NCBI RefSeq assembly: GCF_945873775.1
Contig: NZ_CAMCEC010000006.1
Location: forward strand, 1 to 64,000
DNA: 64,000 bases
DNA from: an uncultured Treponema sp.
GTDB taxonomy: Bacteria; Spirochaetota; Spirochaetia; Treponematales; Treponemataceae
Reading direction: 5' to 3'
This document shows, one piece after another, positions 8,590 to 16,599 of this stretch. Positions within the stretch are counted from its first letter, which is position 1. Every line of letters begins with the position of its first letter. Position numbers and translations under genes: made by a program. A model generated the notes under the pieces. The model saw only the letters and a list, made by a program, of their open reading frames with translations, had not been told where the DNA came from and ran no database searches.

Positions 8590-9963
8590 CTATTTTGAAT
8601 TCCAACCATAATTTGAACCAACTCTTAACCGCCAATACCATGGCTGTATTTTATTTTGCCTGAAGAAAGGTTTCATATCGTAACGACCATGTGCAGAAGC
8701 CGGATACCAATTTGGTTTACCATAATTGAAAGTTCCTTTGTCTATAGTGTCTTTTATATAATTTTCTTTTGCATCAAAAACAGCTTCACGACCATCTTCA
8801 TTAACATACTTTCTATTTCTTCCACCATTTTTTTCGTTCTGGTGTTCACTATCAGCAGGCCAATTTAAAGTCTTCCAGCCATTTTCATTCATATCATCCG
8901 TTGTATAATCAGAGCCATCTTCTTTTATATTTAAGAAATCTCTAAGATCTTCGTTCATAAACCTTTCATCTCCATCTCTAGAGTTGAAAAGATTTTCAAG
9001 CTTCATAGAGTTTTTTAATTGAGTTCTCATGTGAGATGATTTTGCTCCAGCGGAAGATGTTCCATATTCAACACTAGAAACTTCATTTTTCAAAAATGCA
9101 AGCTGCTCTGATGTATTCATTTTTTTGAAATCATTAATTTCTTGTTTCGTATAACCATTTTCTTCATCATATAAACCTGTAGGATCTATATACCTTACAG
9201 GATTATTTCCTGCGTAGTGATAAAGGTTAAGGTTTACAGAATTGTATGCACCTCCCATTCCAGCCTTTGAGCCGGACATATATTCTGAAAGTGCCGGGTC
9301 AGTGCTTATTCAGCGGCTGTACCTCGGGTCAAGATACCTAGCTCCATAATAGTATAAGCCTGTCTCCTCGTCAATTTCCTTGCCTGTGAAACGATACGGC
9401 AAATACTCAAGCCCTGTATTCTGTGTCTTCTCAACCCAGGTCTCGCCGTAAGGCGTGTACTCAATTCTTTGATATTCGTCGCCCTTGTAGTCTGTAATGA
9501 GAGAGGCAGAGCCGAGATGGTCAGAGTGATAAAAATACTGTTTATAATATTCCTCCTGATAAGTCGGGTTTGTGCCTGAATTTAATTTCGTTACAATTCG
9601 TGTGTCCCCAAGATAGATATTCTTTGAAGACTGACCACCGTATATGTTATTACCGCTATCAGTGTGCAAGGTCCACATCTTATTAAAATATAATGTCTCA
9701 GAATTCTGCGTGTATTTATTAGAACGCTGTCCGTCCTGTCCGTAGACGTATGCGGTATTGTAGTTTGCATCAACGCTTGAAACTAATTGGTTGCGCTCGT
9801 TCCAAGTGTAGGTTCTCTTGTACTTAGTTCTGTTTGCTTTTCCGCCGCTGCCTTTCTTATCTTCCTTTTCTTTGCTGGAAAGGGATAAGTCCTGTTCTGC
9901 CTTACTATGTTTTCTATGGCTCATGGAGAGTATGCGGCTATTATGAATATTGCGAAGAAACAT
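8590..9963 (-). pseudogene. RHS core plus toxin tip C, interrupted by a TGA codon
   Basis: Bases 9310-9867 encode an RHS core closely matching the one at about 1480-2010, through YYYGARYLDPRYSR. The next codon is TGA at 9310-9312 where the other copy has TGG (Trp of WISTDP). The same frame then continues ISTDPALSEY and LYHYAGNNPVRYIDPTG, followed by a 194-residue tip ending at 8590. One substitution therefore splits one protein into two readings. The tip has NEDGREAVFD, KGTFNYG and a His/Asp/Pro-Phe segment, matching the tip A module. Bases 9868-9963 have no RHS homology; that part overlaps a plus-strand fragment. I infer a dead or donor-only cassette, unless TGA is read through. Confidence 0.75.
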
Positions 9964-10023
9964 GGAGATACTATGATTGGACTAAAGCCAGCAGCTGTCT
10001 ATAAAAATCTTGTAAAATCCTGA
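9907..10023 (+). pseudogene. 3' fragment of an unidentified gene before flgJ
   Basis: A plus-strand frame of 38 residues begins near the ATG at 9907 and ends at a TGA (10021-10023), 35 bases before flgJ. It reads like the C-terminus of a globular protein (GDTMIGLKPAAVY near the end). It stops making sense to the left, where RHS core sequence on the other strand begins. I infer that this is the surviving tail of the gene that originally preceded flgJ, cut off by the RHS island. I cannot name the family. Confidence 0.4.
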
Positions 10024-10058
10024 ATACAAAATGCCGAAAATAAAAATAAGGTGGAATC

Positions 10059-10619
10059 ATGGCGGTAAACGGAATTTCTGGAACTGGAATAACAGGCACT
10101 TTGTCTAATGGAAGCAATGCAATTGACTCTACTGTTCTTCAGAATGAGGCAAAAAAATTTTCTTCGCTCGTAAAGGAAATGCAGAATAAAACTGCCTTGG
10201 GAATTTCTGAAGGAGCATCGTTATCTGGTGTCTCTTCAAGCCAGATTGCCAAAAATCATCGCCTGAACGGAGATTACACTCAGGGATTCTACGGAGCGTT
10301 TACCTCTGATTCTGACAAGTCAGCACGGCCGCAAGGATTCGCCGCAAATTCAAAAACTTCAAGTGGAAAAACTCCCGTAATTGACAAAACTTCCGAGCTT
10401 TATGCGCAGTCCATGGAAATGGAAAATTACATGGTAAAAATGATGCTTTCGTCAATGCGCAATACAATTCAAAAAACAAGTCTCGCTGGAAAAGACAACG
10501 AGTATGCCCGCAAAATGTACGACGACATGATGTATGACAATATGGCGGAATCGATTACCAAGAACGCTTCTTTGGGACTTGCGGATCAGATTTACATTGA
10601 GCTTTCCGGCCAAAGATAA
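10059..10619 (+). CDS. flgJ: Flagellar rod-binding protein FlgJ (N-terminal domain type)
   Basis: This 186-residue protein has a rod-binding domain in its second half: a helix with MVKMMLSSMRNTIQKTS, then YDDMMYDNMAESITK and GLADQIY. In the FlgJ family this region caps or scaffolds the growing periplasmic rod. It lacks the C-terminal muramidase domain found in enteric FlgJ, as is usual for spirochaetes. The first 90 residues are Ser/Thr/Gly-rich and probably flexible. The ATG at 10059 follows AAGGTGG. It lies upstream of the flgN-csrA operon in the same direction, but 223 bases with a palindromic repeat and a likely sigma28 promoter separate them. Confidence 0.85.
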   Translation: MAVNGISGTGITGTLSNGSNAIDSTVLQNEAKKFSSLVKEMQNKTALGISEGASLSGVSSSQIAKNHRLNGDYTQGFYGAFTSDSDKSARPQGFAANSKTSSGKTPVIDKTSELYAQSMEMENYMVKMMLSSMRNTIQKTSLAGKDNEYARKMYDDMMYDNMAESITKNASLGLADQIYIELSGQR

Positions 10620-10683
10620 TTTTCTTTCTGAATCTTGTCATTCCTGAGCTACGGCACAGGAGTCTGCTGAAAACTTTCAACGG

Positions 10684-10709
10684 ATTATCGGGTCAAGCCC
10701 GATAATGAC
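10684..10709 (+). repeat. Palindromic dispersed repeat (TCAAG-loop family)
   Basis: A 9-bp perfect palindrome (ATTATCGGG / CCCGATAAT) surrounds TCAAG and is followed by GAC. It lies between flgJ and flgN. Similar units recur throughout the window with different but still complementary arms. Confidence 0.85.
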
Positions 10710-10781
10710 TAGGAATTTCAAGAAATCCTAAAACCCGGCATTTGACCTAAAAGTCAGTATTCAGTCTTTTGAATTTTTCTC

Positions 10782-10808
10782 TAAACAAAATTTTTTATAT
10801 TCCGAAAA
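10782..10808 (+). promoter_or_regulatory. Probable sigma28 (FliA) promoter of the flgN-csrA operon
   Basis: TAAA at 10782-10785, a 15-base AT-rich spacer, and TCCGAAAA at 10801-10808 resemble the sigma28 consensus TAAA-N15-GCCGATAA (six of eight bases in the second box). It lies 34 bases before the flgN ATG, which suits a short leader containing the GAAGGA ribosome site. Confidence 0.55.
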
Positions 10809-10842
10809 TCAAATAGAAACTTTCTTTTTGAAGGAAAAACTT

Positions 10843-11286
10843 ATGGCGGAAGAAAAAGAGATTGAATTAATCAGTGTGCTTAATGAGCAGGAACGCATTC
10901 TTGATTCTATGCTTATGGAGCAGAATAAAATTCACGAGTGTGTTGTAAAGCGCAGCTGGGCAGGTCTTGAAGAATATGTTTTGAATATAAATGAGCTTGG
11001 CAGTGAATTTTCCAAAGTTGACAAGTTCCGTGAAAAAATCGCATCTGTTTCAGAGAATATTTATTTTCATCCTGAAGTAAAAGATGTTTTTCTCCGCGTA
11101 AAGACAAAGCTTTCAAGAAGCAAAGTTGAAAATGACGCTCTTGCAAAATATGTGAGCGCGACAAAGAAATTTATTTCAGAAGTCATGGATCAGTGCGCAT
11201 CTCAGCAGAGAAATGAAATTTATTCTCCGAACGGCACAATGAGAAAAAATTATGCGCAGAGCATTGTTGTAAACAGAAGCATTTAA
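10843..11286 (+). CDS. flgN: FlgN-like flagellar export chaperone
   Basis: The product has 147 residues from the ATG at 10843, which sits 8 bases after GAAGGA. A TTG five codons earlier lies inside that ribosome site and is rejected. The protein looks all-helical with Glu/Lys-rich heptads through most of its length and no signal peptide. FlgN proteins bind the C-termini of the hook-filament junction proteins FlgK and FlgL before export. Here flgK and flgL follow directly, 15 bases downstream and beyond. The call therefore rests on size, helical character and position rather than on a strong motif. Confidence 0.65.
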   Translation: MAEEKEIELISVLNEQERILDSMLMEQNKIHECVVKRSWAGLEEYVLNINELGSEFSKVDKFREKIASVSENIYFHPEVKDVFLRVKTKLSRSKVENDALAKYVSATKKFISEVMDQCASQQRNEIYSPNGTMRKNYAQSIVVNRSI

Positions 11287-11301
11287 GAGGAGCGTGGAAT
11301 T

Positions 11302-13173
11302 ATGGCGAATTCTTTTGCAGGAATAGAAATTGGAAAAAGAAGCCTTATGGCTCATTCAACTCAGATTCAGACTGCCGGCCACAATATTTCAAATGCGGAT
11401 ACTGAAGGTTATTCTAGGCAGCGTGTGATTGTAAAATCCTTTGAGCCGATTTACCGCCCGGACTTGGAACGCGCGATGGTTCCAGGTCAGATAGGACAAG
11501 GCTGCGATGTTGAAAGCATAAACAGAATAAAAGACGAGCTTTTGGAAAGCCGCATTGTTGAGCAGAAAAATGTTGAGTCTTACTGGGAAACTCGTGACAA
11601 ATATTATTCAATGATTGAATCTGTTTACAATGAGCCTAACGATGTTTCTGTAAGAACAAACATGGACAAGTTCTGGCAAGGCTGGCAGGAGCTTTCTACT
11701 TATCCTGAAAGCGATGCGGCACGTCTTGCTGTTGTTGTGCGCGGACAGACTTTGACAAATTCAATTCAGCAGCAGTACAAGAGCTTGCGTGGAATTGGAG
11801 ATCAGATAAACGGCGATATTGAAGCGGTTGTAAAGCAGGTGAATGATCTTTCACGCCAGATTGCTTCTGTCAATGGTGAAATTGTAAGGAGCAAAGGTCT
11901 TGGAGACAATCCGAATGATCTTATGGATCGCCGTGATTTGCTTGTTGAAAAACTTTCATCTATCATTAATGTTACTGTTACTCAAAAAGATCCTGATGAA
12001 TTTATGGTTCACACGGACGGACAGATTATTGTCCAGGGAAGCCTTGCGCGCCAGATAGAAACTGTCGGCCAGCTTGACAATAACGGCTACGGAAAACTTA
12101 TGTGGTCTGATACAAAGCTTGATGCGGAGTTTCACGGCGGAACACTCGGAGCTTTGGTGGAGCTTCGAGATAAGGACATCCGCGGAGAAATTCAGTCTTT
12201 GAACACAATGGCTCTTAATTTTGCAGACTTGGTAAATGACGTTCACAGAAATGCTATTGGAAAAAACAATGTAACAGGCTTGGATTTTTTTGTTCAGCAT
12301 GATTTTGTTGAAAATGTAAACGGAAACTATGACAGAAATGGCGACGGTGTAGAAGACACTTCTTATATTTTCCGCATGACAGGAACAAATGCGCTTAAGC
12401 CGCAGGAGCAGATTGGTCTTTCTGGAACAATGACAATTAACAGCGCAAACGGAAATATTGATGTCGCTTATTTTTCAACAGATACAGTTGAAGATGTTAT
12501 AAACAGAATTAACGATTCCAACGGAGAGGTAAAGGCTTATCTTGACAGAAACAATTGTCTTGTTTTAAAGGCGACTTCTTCTAGCGGAATGGAAAATCCC
12601 GACTTTGTTATTCGCCACGTTGAAGATTCTGGAATGTTCCTTACGGGGTATTCTGGGATTTTACAGGGAAGCGGTGCGGACAATGCTTATGACTTTAACC
12701 GTGCGAATGCGGTTGATGTTCTTGCTGGAGCGCAGTTCGCGGTTTCTTCAGTTTTGAATCCGTCTGCATATATCGAAGTAAACGGACTTATTCAAAATGA
12801 TGTTTCAAGTGTTGCAGCCGCATTTAAAAATTCCCAGGGATTCGCAGAACCTAGCGACGGAAGAGCCGCAGTGGAAATGGCTGCAATCAGAAATACAAAA
12901 ATAATGATTGGAAGCCAGCGCACATTTGATGACTATTTTGCTGACACTATAACCAACGTTGGGTTAAAAGGAGAGCAGGCGCAAAATCAGCTTGCGACTC
13001 AAAATAAAATAATGGGCGATTTAAGAGATTTGCGCGACAGTATTTCTGGAGTTAACATTGATGAAGAGCTTGCTGACATAATAAAGTTTCAGCATGGATA
13101 TAATGTTGCCGCAAAATTTATTTCGGTACAGGATGAACTTCTTGATACGTTGATTAATCGTCTTGGAGTTTGA
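11302..13173 (+). CDS. flgK: Flagellar hook-filament junction protein FlgK (HAP1)
   Basis: This is a 623-residue protein. The N-terminus has the flagellar rod/hook motif HNISNADTEGYSRQ near residue 27. The C-terminus has the matching helix NIDEELADIIKFQHGYNVAAKFISVQDE. The central 350 residues are the variable surface domain. It sits between hook and filament in the periplasmic flagellum. AGAGGAG lies 8 bases before the ATG. It is the second gene of the flgN-flgK-flgL-fliW-csrA run, with the upstream FlgN probably its chaperone. Length is within the normal FlgK range. Confidence 0.95.
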   Translation: MANSFAGIEIGKRSLMAHSTQIQTAGHNISNADTEGYSRQRVIVKSFEPIYRPDLERAMVPGQIGQGCDVESINRIKDELLESRIVEQKNVESYWETRDKYYSMIESVYNEPNDVSVRTNMDKFWQGWQELSTYPESDAARLAVVVRGQTLTNSIQQQYKSLRGIGDQINGDIEAVVKQVNDLSRQIASVNGEIVRSKGLGDNPNDLMDRRDLLVEKLSSIINVTVTQKDPDEFMVHTDGQIIVQGSLARQIETVGQLDNNGYGKLMWSDTKLDAEFHGGTLGALVELRDKDIRGEIQSLNTMALNFADLVNDVHRNAIGKNNVTGLDFFVQHDFVENVNGNYDRNGDGVEDTSYIFRMTGTNALKPQEQIGLSGTMTINSANGNIDVAYFSTDTVEDVINRINDSNGEVKAYLDRNNCLVLKATSSSGMENPDFVIRHVEDSGMFLTGYSGILQGSGADNAYDFNRANAVDVLAGAQFAVSSVLNPSAYIEVNGLIQNDVSSVAAAFKNSQGFAEPSDGRAAVEMAAIRNTKIMIGSQRTFDDYFADTITNVGLKGEQAQNQLATQNKIMGDLRDLRDSISGVNIDEELADIIKFQHGYNVAAKFISVQDELLDTLINRLGV

Positions 13174-13197
13174 GTTATTTTAAAAGCGAGGTAGAAT

Positions 13198-14445
13198 ATG
13201 CATAGAATCAGCTCACAGTTCAATAATACAGATACCCAGTATCAGCTTAGAAAACAAGAAGTGAACAAGGCAATAAAGAACCGCCAGATTGGAACTCAAA
13301 GTAGAATCGGAAGTCTTCGTGATGATCCGATTGCAGCCGGACATCTTGTGCGCTATCAGTCTTTTTTGGGACGTGTAAATCAGTTTGAAAAAAATGCCCA
13401 GACTCTTGCAGACCAGATGAATGTTAGGGAAGGCTATATAAATCAGAATCTGCAGATTATGCACCGTGTCAGAGAACTTGCTATTACCGGCGCGAACGGA
13501 ACTTACACCGGCGAAGACTTAAAAAACATGGCAGTTGAAGTCAACGAGCTTTTAAAGGAATTAATTCAAAATGCGAACGCTGTAGGACCAGACGGAAATA
13601 CTCTTTTTGCTGGAACAAGAACAAAAGGCGCGGCATTTGATGTTGTAATGGGAAATATTCCAGGCTCTGATGAAGCCCTTATTGAAAAAGTAAATTACAA
13701 GGGAAACAACGGAATTAATAAAATCGAAGTTGATGAAAACGCTTATCTTCAGATTGACAACAGCGGAACAAAAACATTCTGGGCAGAGCCTCAGCATCTT
13801 ATAGGTCAAAGAGATTTGACTTCTTGGCAGGCATTGGAAGATTCTGTTATAAGCATTGACGGCGCGGACATTGCTATAAAATCCGGCGACAATGTTTATG
13901 CTGTTGCCGCAAAAATAAACAACTCTGGAATTGCTGTAAAGGCTTCGATAGATCCTGTTTCACAGGGACTGTCGCTTTCTACTACAGATTCTCATCAGGT
14001 TTGGATGGAAGATAAAATAGGCAGTGCTTTGGCAGACATGGGAATGATTGAGGATTCAAGTCAGTTTCCGCCTTACAATGTGAACACTTCTGCTGTAAAA
14101 GTTTCCGGCGGATCTTTGTTTGACGCTGTTATTGCTCTTCGCGATTCTATGCTCAAGGGAGACCAGGAGTCAATTGGAAGCCGCGTGATTGGAACTCTTG
14201 ATTACGGAATCAATAATCTTACAACTCGCCTTGCAAAATCAGGAAGCGACTATGAGCGTGCAATGAATAACGTTGAGCGTTCAAAGACAAACAATGTGAA
14301 TGTTACTCAGCTTGTGAGCAGGGAAGGCGATATTGATTTGACAGAAGCCATTACAGATTTAAAGATGATGGAATATGTCAATCAGGCTACAATGAGCAAT
14401 GCGGGAAAAATGTATTCAAGCACACTGCTCAATTATATGCGCTAG
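13198..14445 (+). CDS. flgL: Flagellar hook-filament junction protein FlgL (HAP3)
   Basis: This 415-residue flagellin-like protein has conserved ends. The N-terminus RISSQFNNTDTQYQLRKQ and a following helical region (to about residue 140) pair with the C-terminal helix AITDLKMMEYVNQATMSN. FlgL forms the second ring between FlgK and the filament. GAGG lies shortly before the ATG, and the gene begins 24 bases after flgK, so the two are co-transcribed. The middle third is the variable domain. Confidence 0.92.
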   Translation: MHRISSQFNNTDTQYQLRKQEVNKAIKNRQIGTQSRIGSLRDDPIAAGHLVRYQSFLGRVNQFEKNAQTLADQMNVREGYINQNLQIMHRVRELAITGANGTYTGEDLKNMAVEVNELLKELIQNANAVGPDGNTLFAGTRTKGAAFDVVMGNIPGSDEALIEKVNYKGNNGINKIEVDENAYLQIDNSGTKTFWAEPQHLIGQRDLTSWQALEDSVISIDGADIAIKSGDNVYAVAAKINNSGIAVKASIDPVSQGLSLSTTDSHQVWMEDKIGSALADMGMIEDSSQFPPYNVNTSAVKVSGGSLFDAVIALRDSMLKGDQESIGSRVIGTLDYGINNLTTRLAKSGSDYERAMNNVERSKTNNVNVTQLVSREGDIDLTEAITDLKMMEYVNQATMSNAGKMYSSTLLNYMR

Positions 14446-14481
14446 GATTTTAGTATTTAAAAATATTCATAGGGATTTTTT

Positions 14482-14925
14482 ATGCTGGTAGAAACAAAAA
14501 CTAAAGGCTGTGTTGAAATTTCCAACGATAGGTTAATTTCTATTCCTTCCGGGCTTTTTGGCTTTGAAGAATATACAGATTTTGCTCTTGTGGACAGTGA
14601 ATACGAGCCGCTTATGTGGCTTCAGTCGCTGCAGGAAAAAAATCTTGCGTTTCTTTTGATAGATCCTTTTTTAATTACAGATGACTATGAGGCTGAAATT
14701 GATGACAGCGAGCTTTTAAAAATCGGCATAAAAGATCCTGCTGATGTAATGGTTCTTACGATTGTAACTGTTCCTGATGATGGCAGCGCGGTAACTGCAA
14801 ATTTTCAGGGACCGCTTATAATCAACAAAAAAAATCATCAGTGCATGCAGGCTATTCTTGACGGCTCAAAGTACACAACAAAGCACAATATTCTTGAAGC
14901 GTTAAAGCGAAAGGAGGCAAAGTAA
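14482..14925 (+). CDS. fliW: Flagellar assembly factor FliW
   Basis: This 147-residue protein has the FliW features: an N-terminal beta segment followed by [16 protein letters not shown], the LLIDPF segment near residue 57, VLTIVTVP, and [12 protein letters not shown] near residue 115. FliW binds free flagellin and also CsrA. When flagellin is exported, FliW is released and blocks CsrA, allowing flagellin translation. The stop codon overlaps the csrA start by one base (TAATG), so the two are translationally coupled, the usual arrangement for these partners. Confidence 0.95.
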   Translation: MLVETKTKGCVEISNDRLISIPSGLFGFEEYTDFALVDSEYEPLMWLQSLQEKNLAFLLIDPFLITDDYEAEIDDSELLKIGIKDPADVMVLTIVTVPDDGSAVTANFQGPLIINKKNHQCMQAILDGSKYTTKHNILEALKRKEAK

Positions 14926-15143
14926 TGCTTATCCTTTCAAGAAAAATAGATCAAAAAATCCGCATCGGAGATGACATCGTAATTACGCTTATAGATGTAA
15001 AAGGCGACCAAGTGAAAATCGGCGTGGAAGCTCCTAGCAATGTAAAAGTTTACCGTCAAGAAGTTTTTGAAGCGATCCAGTCAGAAAACAAAGCGGCTGC
15101 TTCACAGATTTCAATGGAACGCCTCGGAAAACTTTTTGGCTGA
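14925..15143 (+). CDS. csrA: Carbon storage regulator CsrA
   Basis: The 72-residue product begins [18 protein letters not shown], the signature of CsrA, and has VKIGVEAP and VYRQEVF, which form the RNA-binding strands. CsrA dimers bind GGA motifs near ribosome sites and usually repress translation. Here its likely target is flagellin, because FliW is encoded just upstream and both flaB leaders in this window carry GGA-rich ribosome sites. An AAAGGAGG ribosome site lies in the end of fliW. It is the last gene of the operon, with tsaB convergent 18 bases away. Confidence 0.96.
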   Translation: MLILSRKIDQKIRIGDDIVITLIDVKGDQVKIGVEAPSNVKVYRQEVFEAIQSENKAAASQISMERLGKLFG

Positions 15144-15161
15144 TTGTTTTACTAGAAAATA

Positions 15162-15845
15162 TTAGTTTTTGTTTTTTGATTCAAGGACTATTTCAGCTTC
15201 GCTTTTTCTTACATACAGCGGACCGTCATAGTCTTTTAAAGGCTCTTTCTTTTCTGCAATCATTTTTTCTGCAATTTCAAAAAGACTTTCGCAGCAGTCG
15301 TTTTCCGGGCAAAAGCAGTGAAGGGAATACAGCGGTGTTATTTCGTTTGTCCGCTCGACAAATGTTTTTGCTCCAGGTCCGCAAACAAGAACAGAGCTTT
15401 CCGCGTCAATCTGCTTTAAGATTTCTTCAATTTCTGAATCTTCTTCGTTTCTGATTTTTTCACCGCGGATATAAAATGAATAGAAAAACTCGTCTTCTTT
15501 TGCTTCTATTACAGGAAGAACAGTTTCAATCGCTTTTCTATAAGGCCAGGCATAAGCTTCCAAAGATGGAATTCCATAAAGCGGAACATTGTTTGAAAGC
15601 GTGATTGCCTTGAGCGCGCTAAGTCCAAGCCTAAGCCCTGTAAAACTTCCAGGACCAAGCGTAACTGTCGTGTAGTCAAGGTCTTTTGCAGAAAGTCCGG
15701 CTTCTTTCATCACATAATCAATTGCGGGAAGAAGTTTTTCTGATTGCTTCATTCCAACATCAAGTGTAAGTTTTATTGTGTTGCTTTCATTTTTTGCAGC
15801 TACAGAAAGTTTTGTAACTGCGCAGTCTATTGCAAGAGCTTTCAT
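15162..15845 (-). CDS. tsaB: tRNA threonylcarbamoyladenosine protein TsaB
   Basis: This 227-residue ASKHA-fold protein begins MKALAIDCA and has the family motif LGPGSFTGLRLGLSALKA near residue 66. TsaB scaffolds TsaD and TsaE in the complex that makes t6A at position 37 of ANN-decoding tRNAs in the cytoplasm. tsaE ends one base before it starts on the same strand, so the two are coupled. The C-terminal 40 residues, after the core fold, end in a Lys-rich tail and are poorly conserved, as expected. Confidence 0.92.
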   Translation of the reverse strand: MKALAIDCAVTKLSVAAKNESNTIKLTLDVGMKQSEKLLPAIDYVMKEAGLSAKDLDYTTVTLGPGSFTGLRLGLSALKAITLSNNVPLYGIPSLEAYAWPYRKAIETVLPVIEAKEDEFFYSFYIRGEKIRNEEDSEIEEILKQIDAESSVLVCGPGAKTFVERTNEITPLYSLHCFCPENDCCESLFEIAEKMIAEKKEPLKDYDGPLYVRKSEAEIVLESKNKN

Positions 15846-15846
15846 T

Positions 15847-16293
15847 TTATTCCTCGTTCCAGTCGATTTTTCCGTTGTTCCAGTTCTCTATTTTTATTTG
15901 GCGGCTTCCGTCTTCCTGCGGTGTGATTTCAACCATGATAGATTTTTTTGGAAGCTCTTTTTTTACTTTTTCGCTCCATTCAATTATGCAGACTCCGTTT
16001 CCGTAGAGCATGTCTTCAACGCCCAAGTTTACAAAGTCTTCTTCGCCTTCAAGCCTGTAAACGTCCATGTGGTACAGCGGCATTTTTTCGCCTTCGTATT
16101 CGCTTATAAGACAGAATGTGGGGCTTGTTATGTTGTCTTTGACTCCAAGGGATTTTGCGATTCCTTTTGTTATTGTTGTTTTTCCTGCTGCGAGTGTTCC
16201 TGTCATTGCAAGAATGTCGCCTGGCTTTAAAAGCGCGCCGATTTTTTCTCCCAGTGAAATTGTTTCAGTTGAAGATTTTGTGTGGAAAATCAT
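15847..16293 (-). CDS. tsaE: tRNA threonylcarbamoyladenosine ATPase TsaE
   Basis: The product is about 148 residues from the ATG at 16293, which follows AGCAGG. A longer reading from 16350 runs into the neighbouring gene and is rejected. The P-loop is GTLAAGKTTITKG (near residue 31), with Ala where most TsaE have Gly before AGKT. Later features are SPTFCLISEYEG, HMDVYRLE (the Walker-B-like region) and IIEWSEK. TsaE is the small ATPase needed for turnover of the TsaBD complex in t6A synthesis. It lies directly upstream of tsaB. Confidence 0.92.
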   Translation of the reverse strand: MIFHTKSSTETISLGEKIGALLKPGDILAMTGTLAAGKTTITKGIAKSLGVKDNITSPTFCLISEYEGEKMPLYHMDVYRLEGEEDFVNLGVEDMLYGNGVCIIEWSEKVKKELPKKSIMVEITPQEDGSRQIKIENWNNGKIDWNEE

Positions 16294-16309
16294 TTTTTTA
16301 CCTGCTGCA

Positions 16310-16579
16310 TTAGACTTGCGGAAGAGAGCCTTCCTGCGCCATTTTATCAATAAGAGCCTTGATTGCTTTTGTTATAGGAATAACTGGATAGTCAAGCTTA
16401 GCCGGAAGCGGATCAAGTTCAACAGTTCTTATTCCCAAAGGATTTGTTTCTACAGTGAAGCTTATTGGTATTGAAATAATTGAAGACAAAACTTCTACTT
16501 TTGCAACTGCTTTGTAATGATGAATGTAATAAATGTATCCGTCTTCTTTTTGTATTGAATTTATTTCTAAAACTTTCAT
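16310..16579 (-). CDS. Conserved hypothetical small protein
   Basis: The ATG at 16579 gives 89 residues. A TTG at 16603, overlapping the stop of the upstream PilZ gene, would add eight residues but has no better ribosome site. The protein appears to be an alpha/beta domain without signal or membrane segment (KVEVLSSIISIPISFTVE in the middle, a Lys-rich helix near the end). I do not recognise it. It sits tightly between the PilZ-domain gene and tsaE in the same direction, so it probably belongs to that operon. I recall that treponemes keep a short unnamed gene near here, but that was not checked. Confidence 0.6.
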   Translation of the reverse strand: MKVLEINSIQKEDGYIYYIHHYKAVAKVEVLSSIISIPISFTVETNPLGIRTVELDPLPAKLDYPVIPITKAIKALIDKMAQEGSLPQV

Positions 16580-16599
16580 ATTGTAATTAAATTCCAAGC

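Noticed and set aside
8590..9279. Independent 229-residue gene starting at MSGSKAG
   Set aside because: It is the continuation of the RHS core after a TGA; the residues before its Met match the core of the other copy, so the Met is internal.
755..10023. Insertion sequence carrying the RHS island
   Set aside because: No transposase or integrase gene was found in the window and no matching terminal repeats flank the island.
15778..16230. 150-codon plus-strand frame across tsaE
   Set aside because: It is antisense to a well-supported gene, Phe/Cys/Tyr-rich, and has no ribosome site.
16310..16350. Longer TsaE with a start at 16350
   Set aside because: The extra 19 residues are Lys/Arg-rich, overlap the end of the upstream gene and have no ribosome site. 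The ATG at 16293 has one.
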